Below are positions 26,210 through 35,530 of a stretch of 64,000 bases of DNA, piece after piece (within the stretch, counting starts at the first letter, position 1; the number at the start of each line of letters is the position of its first letter). The DNA is from Clostridium_I sp047718555 (GTDB lineage Bacteria > Bacillota > Clostridia > Clostridiales > Clostridiaceae): assembly GCF_047718555.1 (NCBI RefSeq), contig NZ_JBDNRK010000006.1, forward strand, positions 53,185-117,184, written 5' to 3'. Under the pieces are notes generated by a model that was not told where the DNA came from, did not search any database, and saw only the letters and a program-made list of their open reading frames with translations. Both the position numbers and the translations under genes were made by a program.

Positions 26210-26774
26210 ACAGATAGGACTTAGAGATATTCATATAGCTATATTAAAAACAGATGATGCAACTGCAACAACTTATGATCCGCCAATAAAACTTGAAAGA
26301 GCAATAAGTGCAAAGCTTTCTCCAAAATCAAATTCAGATAATATTTATTCTGATGATGCAGTGGAAGATATTATTACTGCTTTTGAAGGTGTAGATGTTG
26401 AAATTGAAGTGAATCAGCTTTCACTTACAAGCAGAGCAAAGCTTCAAGGAGCAAAGGTTGTAAAAGGGGTTCTTATTGAAAATAAGGATGATATGCCACC
26501 AACGATAGCTTTAGGTTTTAAATCAAAGAAGAATAGTGGTAAGTATAGGTTTGTGTGGCTATTGAAAGGGAAATTTGAACTTGCCACAGATGAATATGAT
26601 ACAGAGGCAGAAAAGCCAAAGGCTCAGAGCGCAAAGCTTAAAGGGAAATTCTTCTCAAGGGAGTTTGATGGTAATTACAGATTTATTTGTGATGAGGATG
26701 CTCAAGGAGTAGATACAACAATAATTAGTTCATGGTTTACAGCTGTGCCAAGTGAGCCTGCTGAAATACCATAA
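26202..26774 (+). CDS. Major tail tube protein (phi13 family)
   Basis: 190 residues from the ATG at 26202, eight bases inside the upstream gene. M-A-R-Q-I-G-L-R-D-I-H-I-A opening, L-S-P-K-S-N near 42 and the W-L-L-K-G-K-F...K-A-Q-S-A-K-L-K-G-K-F-F region are typical of phi13-type major tail proteins. It polymerises into the tail tube. Confidence 0.92.
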   Translation: MARQIGLRDIHIAILKTDDATATTYDPPIKLERAISAKLSPKSNSDNIYSDDAVEDIITAFEGVDVEIEVNQLSLTSRAKLQGAKVVKGVLIENKDDMPPTIALGFKSKKNSGKYRFVWLLKGKFELATDEYDTEAEKPKAQSAKLKGKFFSREFDGNYRFICDEDAQGVDTTIISSWFTAVPSEPAEIP

Positions 26775-26793
26775 ACTAATTATATGAAATAAA

Positions 26794-26822
26794 TTTAACT
26801 TGAAGGAAATGTTTGGTATAAT
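26794..26822 (+). promoter_or_regulatory. Promoter of the inserted two-gene cargo unit
   Basis: Extended -10 TGGTATAAT (26814-26822) with a weak -35 TTTAAC (26794-26799) at 17-bp spacing. Lies right after the major tail gene, suggesting independent expression of the two inserted genes. Confidence 0.5.
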
Positions 26823-26893
26823 AAAGAGTGTAAGTGATTTGCATTTTAAATTGTAAAAATACAATTCTGTTGATAGATGAGGAGATGAAACAA

Positions 26894-27484
26894 TTGCTTG
26901 ATTTTCAACTAGATGAGCCAGATTTTAAGTTAAGATGCTTTACAAATATTGAATGGATAAATGAAAAATTTAAACATAGACAACTAAAATTCGTTACTGA
27001 ATTGAGCGGGTGTGATATTTGTGTAGTAGATAGAAACTATGATTTTACAGAAGAAGATTCTAAGGATAATCTTAAGATAAATGTTGATGAATTAAGCAGT
27101 AGTGTAGATGCTTTTATAGGTCAAAAGCATATTGAGGCTTATCTAGATATGTTAGAAAAATATGAATCAGAAGACTATGGTGTGGGAATGGTTGATTTTA
27201 ATGATATTAAGTCACTTACAAAAGGAAGTTTAATTGAGTATTTGAAAATAAATTTAAATTGTGATGAATCAGAAGGTATTGAAAAGCTTAAAAAAAGCTT
27301 TAAACCAGCAGAGAATGATGTAGGTGTAATACTCTTTGTTTCTATAAAAGATTTAAATAGGTTATCTAATATTTCAAATGCTTTACAAAGTATCTACCCT
27401 AATATGGATGCTGTTATTATGACACCAGTCAAAAGGGTAACTTATACAGATAACTATGCAGAGGTATTTGTGTTTAAAAAATAA
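26894..27484 (+). CDS. Cargo (moron) protein A, unknown function, with a C-terminal FtsZ_C-like pattern
   Basis: About 196 residues from the TTG at 26894, which has the best-spaced ribosome binding site (gaggag, nine bases). An ATG at 26885 and a GTG at 26834 are alternatives. The protein is acidic. The C-terminal 60 residues (D-V-G-V-I-L-F-V-S...L-N-R-L-S-N-I-S-N-A...D-A-V-I-M-T...Y-A-E-V-F-V-F) recall, in pattern only, the alpha/beta sheet order of the FtsZ C-terminal domain. No other family recognised. It is inserted with its partner between the major tail gene and the tail chaperone gene. Confidence 0.65.
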   Translation: MLDFQLDEPDFKLRCFTNIEWINEKFKHRQLKFVTELSGCDICVVDRNYDFTEEDSKDNLKINVDELSSSVDAFIGQKHIEAYLDMLEKYESEDYGVGMVDFNDIKSLTKGSLIEYLKINLNCDESEGIEKLKKSFKPAENDVGVILFVSIKDLNRLSNISNALQSIYPNMDAVIMTPVKRVTYTDNYAEVFVFKK

Positions 27485-27513
27485 TTTAAGAAATTAATGA
27501 GGAGGTATAGCAG

Positions 27514-28050
27514 ATGATAAATTCTTTTTTTAATTCTGCTCTTGAGGCTATTTTATGCGAAGAGAATGAATTGAATGAACTTTTTAAATTAAATGCAAAT
27601 TACTATAAAAAGAGTCACCATGGAGTATGTAATCTTTATGAAACTACATTTGTTTATTTGATTTTTAAGGAACTTTTAAGAAAGGAGTATCCATTCACTG
27701 TTTATTGGGAGTACCCATATCCTAGCAATGCAAAGAATCATTGTGATCTTGCCCTGTTAAAAGAAGATGGAACTTTAGATTCATTAATTGAATTTAAAAT
27801 TTGGATAAAAGATGATGATAAGGATATTAAAAATGATGTTTTAAAACTTCAAAAGGAACTAGGTTGTAAAAAATATGTGTTTATAATAGGTTATGGTGGA
27901 GATATAGATGAAAATCATAAGTATTTAATTCGAGACAATGCACCATTGAACCTAGTAAATAAAAGAAGTATTAAGACTAAGTTTTTTAAAACTGCTTTAA
28001 ATACTGTAGAAGATAATGAACTGAATTTATTTATGTATGAAGTGATTTAG
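27514..28050 (+). CDS. Cargo (moron) protein B, PD-(D/E)XK nuclease-like
   Basis: 178 residues, ribosome binding site gaggaggt. Y-P-S-N-A-K-N-H-C-D-L-A-L-L then S-L-I-E-F-K-I-W (about 65-97) matches the D...E-x-K catalytic order of the restriction-endonuclease-like fold, followed by a helical region and K-K-Y-V-F-I-I-G-Y, a typical core strand. It could be a restriction-type or defence nuclease paired with protein A. It is followed by an intrinsic terminator, so the two genes form a closed unit. Nuclease fold is inferred. Confidence 0.7.
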   Translation: MINSFFNSALEAILCEENELNELFKLNANYYKKSHHGVCNLYETTFVYLIFKELLRKEYPFTVYWEYPYPSNAKNHCDLALLKEDGTLDSLIEFKIWIKDDDKDIKNDVLKLQKELGCKKYVFIIGYGGDIDENHKYLIRDNAPLNLVNKRSIKTKFFKTALNTVEDNELNLFMYEVI

Positions 28051-28087
28051 TTATTATTTTTAACAATGTTCTTATATAGTAACTTAC

Positions 28088-28117
28088 AACAGGGAATTCA
28101 AGACACCCTGTTTTTTT
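28088..28117 (+). terminator. Intrinsic terminator of the cargo unit
   Basis: AACAGGG (28088-28094) pairs with CCCTGTT (28106-28112), followed by a run of T. Confidence 0.85.
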
Positions 28118-28148
28118 CTTGCCCAAAATTCAGAAAGGAGCTGATCAC

Positions 28149-28472
28149 ATGAAAGCATCAGAACTAAAAAATAAAGGAATAAAGTTTAAACTCAGTAATA
28201 AAGAGTATGAGCTTAAATTTGATATGAACACATTCTGTGAGCTAGAAGAGGTATATGGTGATATTAACCAAGCCTTTGAGGACTTACAGAACAGAAAGAT
28301 TAAAGCAATTAGAGCACTGATCTACTCAGCAATTAAAGCTGAAGATGAAAGTGTTACTCTTAAAGAAGTAGGAAAAATGCTTACTTTAAATGATATGGAG
28401 AGATTAGGTACAGCTATTAATGAAGCATTGGTAATAGCAATGCCAGAAGTAACTGAAAACATGGGGGAATAG
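28149..28472 (+). CDS. Tail assembly chaperone, short form (gpG-like)
   Basis: 107 residues from the ATG at 28149 behind aaaggag. The acidic/helical sequence with F-D-M-N-T-F-C-E-L-E-E-V-Y-G-D near 25-39 and the E-A-L-V-I-A-M-P-E end is typical of gpG-like chaperones encoded just before the tape measure. It wraps the tape measure before tube assembly. The gene ends in a GGGGG slip site that yields a longer form. Confidence 0.88.
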   Translation: MKASELKNKGIKFKLSNKEYELKFDMNTFCELEEVYGDINQAFEDLQNRKIKAIRALIYSAIKAEDESVTLKEVGKMLTLNDMERLGTAINEALVIAMPEVTENMGE

Positions 28473-28666
28473 AAAGCCACACTGATTCCGAAGGATGGGA
28501 TTGGGAGTGGCTTTTCTATTTAGGAACAAACCTTTTAAAAATGACTGAGGAGCAGTTTTGGAAAAGTACACCTAAGAAGTTACAAGCACTTTTCAATGTA
28601 TACAAAAGAGTTAATGGAATTGAAGAAGAAGAGGAGCTTGATTATATAGATAATGTTATTTTCTAA
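28149..28666 (+). CDS. Tail assembly chaperone, -1 frameshift product (gpGT-like)
   Basis: At ATG-GGG-GAA-TAG (28461-28472) a -1 slip on the G run (28463-28467) shifts ribosomes into a frame that continues with GIESHTDSEGWDWEWLFYLG and ends at TAA 28664-28666, adding 66 residues. The added part contains E-Q-F-W-K-S-T-P-K-K-L, a typical T-part motif. An 8-bp hairpin (AAAGCCAC 28473-28480 with GTGGCTTT 28507-28514) starts five bases after the slip and would stimulate it. The 3' part has no good independent start. Confidence 0.8.
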
Positions 28667-28678
28667 GGAGGTGATGCG

Positions 28679-31312
28679 ATGGCGGCAGATGCAAGTACAG
28701 TTGTAGCAAGAGTTGGCCTTGATGATAGAGGCTTTCAAGAAGGTGTAGCTAAAATCCAAAGAGGGTTAAAGTTAGTTCAAAGTGAATTTGCAGCGGCAAG
28801 TTCTAAACTTGGTGACTTTGGAAAATCTGAAGAAGGCCTAAGGCTTAAAGCAGATACCTTAAGTAAACAGATTGAACTTCAAAAGGATAAAGTTGCAGCA
28901 CTTAATAAAAGCTTTCAGGAAAGTGCCCAGAAAAAAGGTGAAGATGCTAAAGCAACAGAGAACCTTAAGATAAAACTTAACTATGCAGTAGCTGAATTAA
29001 ATAAGATGCAGCAGGAACTAAAACAAACTACAACTGAATTAAATACGAAGAGTTCATCTTGGTATAAGCTTTCAGAGTCCATGGAAAAAGCAGGGGAAAA
29101 GATGAAGTCTGTAGGAGAGAAGATATCTTCAGTTGGAAGTAAGCTTTCCACTGCTGTTACATTACCTCTTGTAGGAATTGGAACAGCAGCTACAAAAATG
29201 GCTATGGATGCAGTAGAATCAGAGAATCTCTTTGAAGTAGCTATGGGGGGAGTGGCTGGAGATGCAAGAAAGTGGTCTGAGGAAACTTCTAAGGCTTTAG
29301 GCTTAAATGCCTATAATGTTAGAAACAATATGGCTACTTATAATGCAATGCTTACAAGCATGGGACTTACAACAGATGAATCTTTAAAAATGTCCGAAGG
29401 ATTAACACAGCTTTCTTATGATATGGCTTCATTTTACAACCTTAAGCCAGAGGAGGCTTTTGAAAAGTTAAAGTCAGGTATTTCAGGAGAGGCAGAACCT
29501 CTCAAATCTTTGGGTATTTTGGTTAATGACACAACAATTAAAACTTATGCCTATGCAAATGGTATAGCAAAGCAGGGACAGGAATTAACTGAGGCTCAAA
29601 AGGTACAAGCAAGATATGGAGCAATCATGGAAGCAACCAAGAATGCTCAAGGTGACCTTGCTAGAACCATGGACAGCCCAACAAATAAGATTAGAATAAT
29701 GAAAGAACAGGCAGAGCAGATTGGTATTCAATTTGGTCAGATTCTAATTCCAATACTTGAAAAACTTATAGCTGTAATAAAGCCTTTGATGGATAAGTTC
29801 CAAGGATTATCAAAAGAACAACAGGAAAGTATAGTTAAGATAGGCTTAATTGTAGCTGCAGTTGGTCCTGTTATTTTAATAGTAGGAAAAGTTATCACAA
29901 TCATAGGAACATTATCTTCTATTATAAGTGCAGTTTCAGGAGCCATTGCAGCAGCAGGAGGTGCGTCAGCGGCACTAGGTGCAGTATTTGCAGCAATAAC
30001 TGGTCCAGTTGGAATTGCAATAGCTGTTATAGCTGGACTTGTTGCTGTTGGAGTTCTTCTATATAAAAACTGGGATACTATAAAAGTTTCAATAAGCGGC
30101 ATATGGGAATGGCTTAAAACTAGCATTAGTAATTCTGTAACTGCAATAAAAACAGCAATAGTTTCTACTTGGGAATCAATAAAAGCTGTGGTTCTTCCAA
30201 TAGTTGAGGGTATAGCAAATGTTATTAAAACTATCTGGGAAGGTGTAAAGACAGGATTTGCTTTTCTATGGGAAATAATAAAGGCTATCTTTATCAGTGC
30301 TTGGACTATTATTTCATCTATTGTTCAAACCTATATAAATATAGTTACAGCTGTGATAAGTGTTGCTTGGCAGCTTATTCAAGTTGTAACAACCACGGTG
30401 TGGAATGCTGTATCTGGTGTGATAAGTACTGTTTGGAATGGTATAGTCAGTTTTCTAAATCCTACTATTCAAGCAATAGGAAATACAATTACTGTTGCAT
30501 GGAATAACATAAAAACTGTTACAACAACAGTGTTTAATGCAGTTTCTTCAATAATAAATATGGTCTGGAACTCAATAGTTAATTTTATTACTCCTATAAT
30601 AAATTCAATAGTTTCTACTTTGACTACAGCTTGGAATACTATAAAATCAGTGACAACTACCGTTTGGAATGCTATACAATTAGCTTTAAATTCTGTATGG
30701 AGTGCAATAAAGAATACCACCACATCTGTTTGGAATTCTATCTCAAGTTTCTTTTCAAATATGTGGAGTGGAGTATCAAGCTTATTTACAAATACAGTAA
30801 ATGGCATTAAAAACACTGTATCTAATGTATGGAGCAGTATTTTATCAGTTACAACTAATATATGGAATAATATTAAATCTGCAATAATGACGCCAATCAA
30901 TGCTGCAGTAAATTTTGTGAAGGATCAGTTAGATAAAATAAAAGGTTTCTTTGATAGACTGGATATTAAATTTCCTCATATTAACCTGCCACACTTCAGT
31001 ATTAAAGGCGAATTCAGCTTAAATCCTCCAAGTGTACCTCATCTAGGTGTAGATTGGTATGCAAAGGGAGGAATCTTTAACAGACCAAGTGTTATCGGTG
31101 TTGGTGAAGCAGGAACTGAAGCTGTACTTCCTATTGATAGATTAGATGATCTTATGGCAAAAGCAATTGAAAAAGCCAAAGGAGGAAGTGGCAGCGGATT
31201 AACACTTCATATAGAAAACTTCATTAACAATACAGAAAAAGATATAGAACAGCTTGCTTATGAACTTGAATTTTATAGGCAGAGAGTAGCAATGGGAAGA
31301 GGAGGTGCTTAG
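28679..31312 (+). CDS. Tail tape measure protein
   Basis: 877 residues behind aaggaggtgatgcg. N-terminal coiled coil (about 10-160), the TP901-type core K-M-S-E-G-L-T-Q-L-S-Y-D-M-A-S-F-Y-N near 237-254, hydrophobic membrane segments near 390-460, then a long array of tryptophan-spaced helical repeats (about 460-750, W-N-x-I/V every 20-40 residues) and a C-terminal domain with G-V-G-E-A-G-T-E-A-V-L-P near 815-827. It sets tail length and helps DNA cross the membrane. Confidence 0.95.
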   Translation: MAADASTVVARVGLDDRGFQEGVAKIQRGLKLVQSEFAAASSKLGDFGKSEEGLRLKADTLSKQIELQKDKVAALNKSFQESAQKKGEDAKATENLKIKLNYAVAELNKMQQELKQTTTELNTKSSSWYKLSESMEKAGEKMKSVGEKISSVGSKLSTAVTLPLVGIGTAATKMAMDAVESENLFEVAMGGVAGDARKWSEETSKALGLNAYNVRNNMATYNAMLTSMGLTTDESLKMSEGLTQLSYDMASFYNLKPEEAFEKLKSGISGEAEPLKSLGILVNDTTIKTYAYANGIAKQGQELTEAQKVQARYGAIMEATKNAQGDLARTMDSPTNKIRIMKEQAEQIGIQFGQILIPILEKLIAVIKPLMDKFQGLSKEQQESIVKIGLIVAAVGPVILIVGKVITIIGTLSSIISAVSGAIAAAGGASAALGAVFAAITGPVGIAIAVIAGLVAVGVLLYKNWDTIKVSISGIWEWLKTSISNSVTAIKTAIVSTWESIKAVVLPIVEGIANVIKTIWEGVKTGFAFLWEIIKAIFISAWTIISSIVQTYINIVTAVISVAWQLIQVVTTTVWNAVSGVISTVWNGIVSFLNPTIQAIGNTITVAWNNIKTVTTTVFNAVSSIINMVWNSIVNFITPIINSIVSTLTTAWNTIKSVTTTVWNAIQLALNSVWSAIKNTTTSVWNSISSFFSNMWSGVSSLFTNTVNGIKNTVSNVWSSILSVTTNIWNNIKSAIMTPINAAVNFVKDQLDKIKGFFDRLDIKFPHINLPHFSIKGEFSLNPPSVPHLGVDWYAKGGIFNRPSVIGVGEAGTEAVLPIDRLDDLMAKAIEKAKGGSGSGLTLHIENFINNTEKDIEQLAYELEFYRQRVAMGRGGA

Positions 31313-31313
31313 G

Positions 31314-32015
31314 ATGCTTAGTTTTAATTTTGGCGGTAAAAACAGCTTTACAGACTATGGGATTTTAATAACTAAGAGACCTTCTATTCCTTCGCCTAAA
31401 AGAAGAATAACAAATGTTGTAGTTCCAGGAAGAAATTCAAGTTTGAGATTTGATGAAAATACTTATGAGGATATTACAATAACAGTTGAATGTTCTTTAA
31501 AGGAAGGAAGCCTTCCTAACAAAATAGATGATGTAAAAGGTTGGCTTATAGGAACAGGAGAAAGCAGCTTGATTTTTGATTTTCAAACAGATAGAAAGTA
31601 TGTAGCACAAGTAGTTAATGAAATTGACTTTACTCAAGCCTATAAATATTTTTCTAAGTTTGTTATTGTTTTTAACTGCCATCCATTTAAATACGCAGTA
31701 AATAACAATAGCATAAATTTAATAGCAACAGGTAAGGTAACCAATCTAGGTACGATATACTCTGAACCTGTAGTAAAGGTTATGGGGAATGGAGATATTA
31801 CTTTGAATATCCAATCTCAAACTGTAAAATTTAAAGGAATAACAGATCATATTATTTTAGATAGTCTTCAGCAAAATGCATATAATCAAAGTGGTGAAAA
31901 TCTAAATAGCAAGGTTACAGGGGAATTTCCTGTTTTATCTGTTGGAGATAACAGCATCTCTTGGAGTGGTAATGTTTCTAAGGTAGAAATCACTCCAAAT
32001 TGGAGGTGGCTATAG
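31314..32015 (+). CDS. Distal tail (Dit-like) protein
   Basis: 233 residues; ATG at 31314 is eight bases from ggagg, better than a GTG at 31305. F-G-G-K-N-S-F-T-D-Y-G-I-L-I opening, V-P-G-R-N-S-S-L-R near 37-45 and the F-K-Y-A end of the first domain are the distal tail protein signature. It forms the hub joining tail tube and tip. Confidence 0.9.
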   Translation: MLSFNFGGKNSFTDYGILITKRPSIPSPKRRITNVVVPGRNSSLRFDENTYEDITITVECSLKEGSLPNKIDDVKGWLIGTGESSLIFDFQTDRKYVAQVVNEIDFTQAYKYFSKFVIVFNCHPFKYAVNNNSINLIATGKVTNLGTIYSEPVVKVMGNGDITLNIQSQTVKFKGITDHIILDSLQQNAYNQSGENLNSKVTGEFPVLSVGDNSISWSGNVSKVEITPNWRWL

Positions 32016-32016
32016 T

Positions 32017-33915
32017 TTGATCTGCGTTTATGATAGAAGGACTTTAAAAGGGAACTTTGATAATAATGGTTTAGCGGTTTTACATGAGTGTATCCTATTA
32101 GAAATAACAGAAGAGTTAAATGGACAGTATGCTTTGGAATTAGAGTATCCTGCTAATTCTAAAAAGGTTCAGTATTTACAAGAGTTCAATATAATAAAAG
32201 TTAATGGACAGTTATTTAGAATATATAAAGTGGAAAAAGTACAGGCCAGTGATAAAAGGATTAAGGTTTATGCAAACCATATCTTTTATGACATGGCCTA
32301 TTATTTTATAGAAGATGTAAGAGCAGAAAACGCACCAATAAAAACTGCAATGCAAAAAGCTTTAGTGAATGATTTGTCTCTAATTTATGAAGTAGATAGT
32401 GATATTGTAGTTGCCAATACACTTTATATGGTAGAAATAAGTCCAGTTGAAGCGTTTTTCAAGATGATAGAGAAATGGGGACAAGGGGAACTTTTAAGAG
32501 ACAACTACACAGTTAAAATTCTAAAGCAAATGGGAAATGACACTGGGGTATTAATAAAGTACGGAAAAAACATTCAAGGTTTGAAGGTTACTGTTGATAC
32601 AACAGAAGTAGTAACAAAGCTTTATCCTAAAGGTGCTGGCGGAGTTAAGTTAAAAGAAAAATATATTAGTGTTCCTAATTGGGATAGCAGCAGTTATCCC
32701 CCATTTCCGATTATAAAAAAAGTAGAAATTAATGATGCTGGTGATGAAGTAACCTTAAGGAAGATGGCTACTGATTTAGCAAATGTTATTGGCTTAAGTA
32801 CTGTTAATATTCAGGTGGATTTCATTGAACTTAGCAGGACCAAGGAATATACACAATATAAACAGCTTGAAACTGTAAAGGTTGGAGATATTGTTACTGT
32901 AAGGCATAGTGAATTTAATGTTGATGTTAAGGTAAAGGTAATTAAAACAAAGAAGGATGTATTAACAGGCTTAAATACTAAAGTTGAACTTGGGCAGCCG
33001 CTAAAGGATTTAACTAATACAATGGACCCTACTTCTTTGCTTAAAACTGTAAAAGATGATTTAGGAAACCAAGTAGCACAAGCTTTAAGTTCTATGCTTT
33101 ATTATGCAAGTCCACAGGTTTTAACTATTAATACATCAGTGCAGCAACCTATATATTTAGGGGTTACTGCAATAGCCAACACCAATCTTACTGTGCTTTT
33201 ATCTATTTATGGTGTAGCAAGTCAAGCTTGTACTCTCACAATAAAAATACAACTTGATAATACGGATATAACTTTTACACCCAAAACAAAACTGCAGCAA
33301 GGGGATAACACCATAGGAATACCGCTTGGAATTCCACAGGTAGCAGCAGGAGCACATTATATAGGTGTATTTTTTAGTGTTGATGCTGGAACTTTTACAA
33401 TACCGATATGGAATTTACAGCTTATGATTGATGGTAGAAATCTTCAAGGTGGACTTAATGCAGAACCGCCACACGCAGAAGTTAAAGATTCTCAAGCCTT
33501 TGTTGCCATGCACAGTATGTATTTCAATTTGTTAAGTGGAAATACATCTAGAAATATCATTATAGATCAACCAATTAACCAAGCAGGAAATACAAATCCA
33601 AACAACCCTGCATTAAGCAGCAACCAAGGAGTTGCTATAAATACAATTACGGCAAATAAGAATCAGACAACTTCCTATTTTATAAGTCAAATAAAGTATG
33701 GGGTTATATGGGATGTGATTCCAGTTTTGAGTAACCAATATTTATATAATGCATCTGACTTAGCAATAGACAATAATGGAATGTATTTTTTAAGTACAGT
33801 TCCTGCAGTTGAATTTACAAAGCTTACAGATCCAATCTCTGATGGAATTATCTTATCAGCACCAATGGCAGATGCAGCAAAGTGGTCTTATATAGAAACA
33901 TTGGAGGTGAAGTAA
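32017..33915 (+). CDS. Tail-associated endopeptidase-type baseplate protein (Tal-like)
   Basis: 632 residues, TTG start behind ggaggt. I-C-V-Y-D-R-R-T-L opening, L-E-L-E-Y-P near 45, V-Y-A-N-H-I-F-Y-D near 84-92 and the G-D-I-V-T-V-R-H segment near 291 are typical of the prophage endopeptidase tail family. It forms the tail tip and may open the host wall or cap the tube. The C-terminal 250 residues are beta-rich. Confidence 0.88.
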   Translation: MICVYDRRTLKGNFDNNGLAVLHECILLEITEELNGQYALELEYPANSKKVQYLQEFNIIKVNGQLFRIYKVEKVQASDKRIKVYANHIFYDMAYYFIEDVRAENAPIKTAMQKALVNDLSLIYEVDSDIVVANTLYMVEISPVEAFFKMIEKWGQGELLRDNYTVKILKQMGNDTGVLIKYGKNIQGLKVTVDTTEVVTKLYPKGAGGVKLKEKYISVPNWDSSSYPPFPIIKKVEINDAGDEVTLRKMATDLANVIGLSTVNIQVDFIELSRTKEYTQYKQLETVKVGDIVTVRHSEFNVDVKVKVIKTKKDVLTGLNTKVELGQPLKDLTNTMDPTSLLKTVKDDLGNQVAQALSSMLYYASPQVLTINTSVQQPIYLGVTAIANTNLTVLLSIYGVASQACTLTIKIQLDNTDITFTPKTKLQQGDNTIGIPLGIPQVAAGAHYIGVFFSVDAGTFTIPIWNLQLMIDGRNLQGGLNAEPPHAEVKDSQAFVAMHSMYFNLLSGNTSRNIIIDQPINQAGNTNPNNPALSSNQGVAINTITANKNQTTSYFISQIKYGVIWDVIPVLSNQYLYNASDLAIDNNGMYFLSTVPAVEFTKLTDPISDGIILSAPMADAAKWSYIETLEVK

Positions 33916-33916
33916 T

Positions 33917-35527
33917 ATGCCAGCAATAAGCACACAGCTTTCAGCCTTAGGAAATACAGGAATGACTAGGCTTGGGACTACTAATGATGATACTACGGTA
34001 AATATTGCTATGGGCATGACAATGAAATATGGAGGAGCTGATGTAAACACCATTTATACAAGTGGTAATAGTTGGGTTGGGTTTGGTAGTGGTACACAGC
34101 ATTTAAATATAAATAATAGAGATGCAAGCTACAATGCTCTTTATTACAGCACTGAAACAATGTATGGACAAACCTGCTTTAGGCTTAGATTTGAAGGAAA
34201 TACTTATTATAGTTCATGGGGGTCAAATAATTTAATTTGGGAACTAATATGTTTTCCGGATGGTGGGATGACCTTAATTGTAGTAAGAAATGATGGTGGA
34301 GGAACAAGTAACCTTGATTCAAAGGGTAATGGGACAATAAGTTATGGCTGTCAAACAGGAAAAAGCTACGCTTTAGCTCCAGCAGACCCTGCCAACAGAG
34401 GAACTTATTATACTATTTCAGAAGGGCAGTATATGCCTGCGATAACCAAGTATTTAGTGCAGGATGGTGAGGAGATTAAAAATTATGCTGAAACTACTGT
34501 GTTTTCAAAACTTGCTAGTGAATTAAATATTAGATATATAAGAGACTGGGTTAATGGTAGTACAGCAAATACAGGTAATCATTGGGTAGAAGTACAAGCG
34601 ATAACTAGCTTAGGTGCAAACGTAGCTCAGAACAAACCAGTATCTTCAAATGGTCCTATTGAAGATAGTTCAAGGCCCCTATCAAGGGTTACTGATAATA
34701 GCACAGATACAAGTTTATATGTTGGAATTTCAATGACACAACCAGCTTATGTAGAGATAGATTTACAACAAGGTTATCAATTAAGCACAATAAAAATATG
34801 GCATTATTACAGTGACAGCAGAACTTATTATGGAACAAAAACTCAAGTTTCAGAAGATGGTATCAATTGGTTTACTGTATTTGATAGTACTTCTAGTGGG
34901 ACTTATCAAGAATCAAGTAGTGGTAAGAGTTTAACTTTAAGTAGTATTACAGCAGTATTGAAGGCGGTTCAATTTGCAAAGGTTGGTGATGCACCTGCAA
35001 CCCCACAAATGTTTAGAGATTATGGAAATGATAAGCCGCATCCAACAAGGGTGGGGATTGTTACTCCAACTCCTACATTACTTATGTGGTGTGATTTTGC
35101 TACCATGTATGATACAAATCCATCTCCAAAGATATATCAGACAGGTGTACCTCATCCTAAGCTTATAAAAATGGCAAATGATGAATTCTTTGATGAAGCC
35201 TATATTATAGGAATAGTAAAAGCAACTCTTCAAGTAAATTGCAGTGGAGCAAGTGTTTTAAAGTTTGCACTAAGTGAAAATGGCGGAGTTACATGGAAAG
35301 CTTGGTATAACAACGCTTGGGTTTCTTTAGATATAAATAATATGCAGGATGTAAAAGACAGGGGGATGACTAAAGCAACTCTTGAAGCAATAACCGAAGC
35401 TCAATGGACTAGTTTAGGGCTAAGTAATAAGAAAATAAGATTTGCTTGGTATATGGAGCAAGTCAATTTAAACAGCCCAGTTATAGTAAGACAGATAAAG
35501 TTAGATTATAAAACACAGGGGGTGTAA
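33917..35527 (+). CDS. Tail protein with F5/8 type C (discoidin) domain, putative receptor binding
   Basis: 536 residues. The middle part (about 235-340) contains N-V-A-Q-N-K-P-V-S-S, S-R-V-T-D-N-S-T-D-T, Y-V-E-I-D-L and T-K-T-Q-V-S-E-D-G-I-N-W-F, a good F5/8 type C carbohydrate-binding fold. The rest is beta-rich and Ser/Thr/Asn-rich as in fibres. It probably binds surface sugars of the host. Starts two bases after the upstream stop. Confidence 0.85.
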   Translation: MPAISTQLSALGNTGMTRLGTTNDDTTVNIAMGMTMKYGGADVNTIYTSGNSWVGFGSGTQHLNINNRDASYNALYYSTETMYGQTCFRLRFEGNTYYSSWGSNNLIWELICFPDGGMTLIVVRNDGGGTSNLDSKGNGTISYGCQTGKSYALAPADPANRGTYYTISEGQYMPAITKYLVQDGEEIKNYAETTVFSKLASELNIRYIRDWVNGSTANTGNHWVEVQAITSLGANVAQNKPVSSNGPIEDSSRPLSRVTDNSTDTSLYVGISMTQPAYVEIDLQQGYQLSTIKIWHYYSDSRTYYGTKTQVSEDGINWFTVFDSTSSGTYQESSSGKSLTLSSITAVLKAVQFAKVGDAPATPQMFRDYGNDKPHPTRVGIVTPTPTLLMWCDFATMYDTNPSPKIYQTGVPHPKLIKMANDEFFDEAYIIGIVKATLQVNCSGASVLKFALSENGGVTWKAWYNNAWVSLDINNMQDVKDRGMTKATLEAITEAQWTSLGLSNKKIRFAWYMEQVNLNSPVIVRQIKLDYKTQGV

Positions 35528-35530
35528 TCG

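Noticed and set aside
30268..30507. Alternative-frame open frame inside the tape measure gene
   Set aside because: Cysteine/tyrosine-rich shadow translation without ribosome binding site inside a well supported gene.
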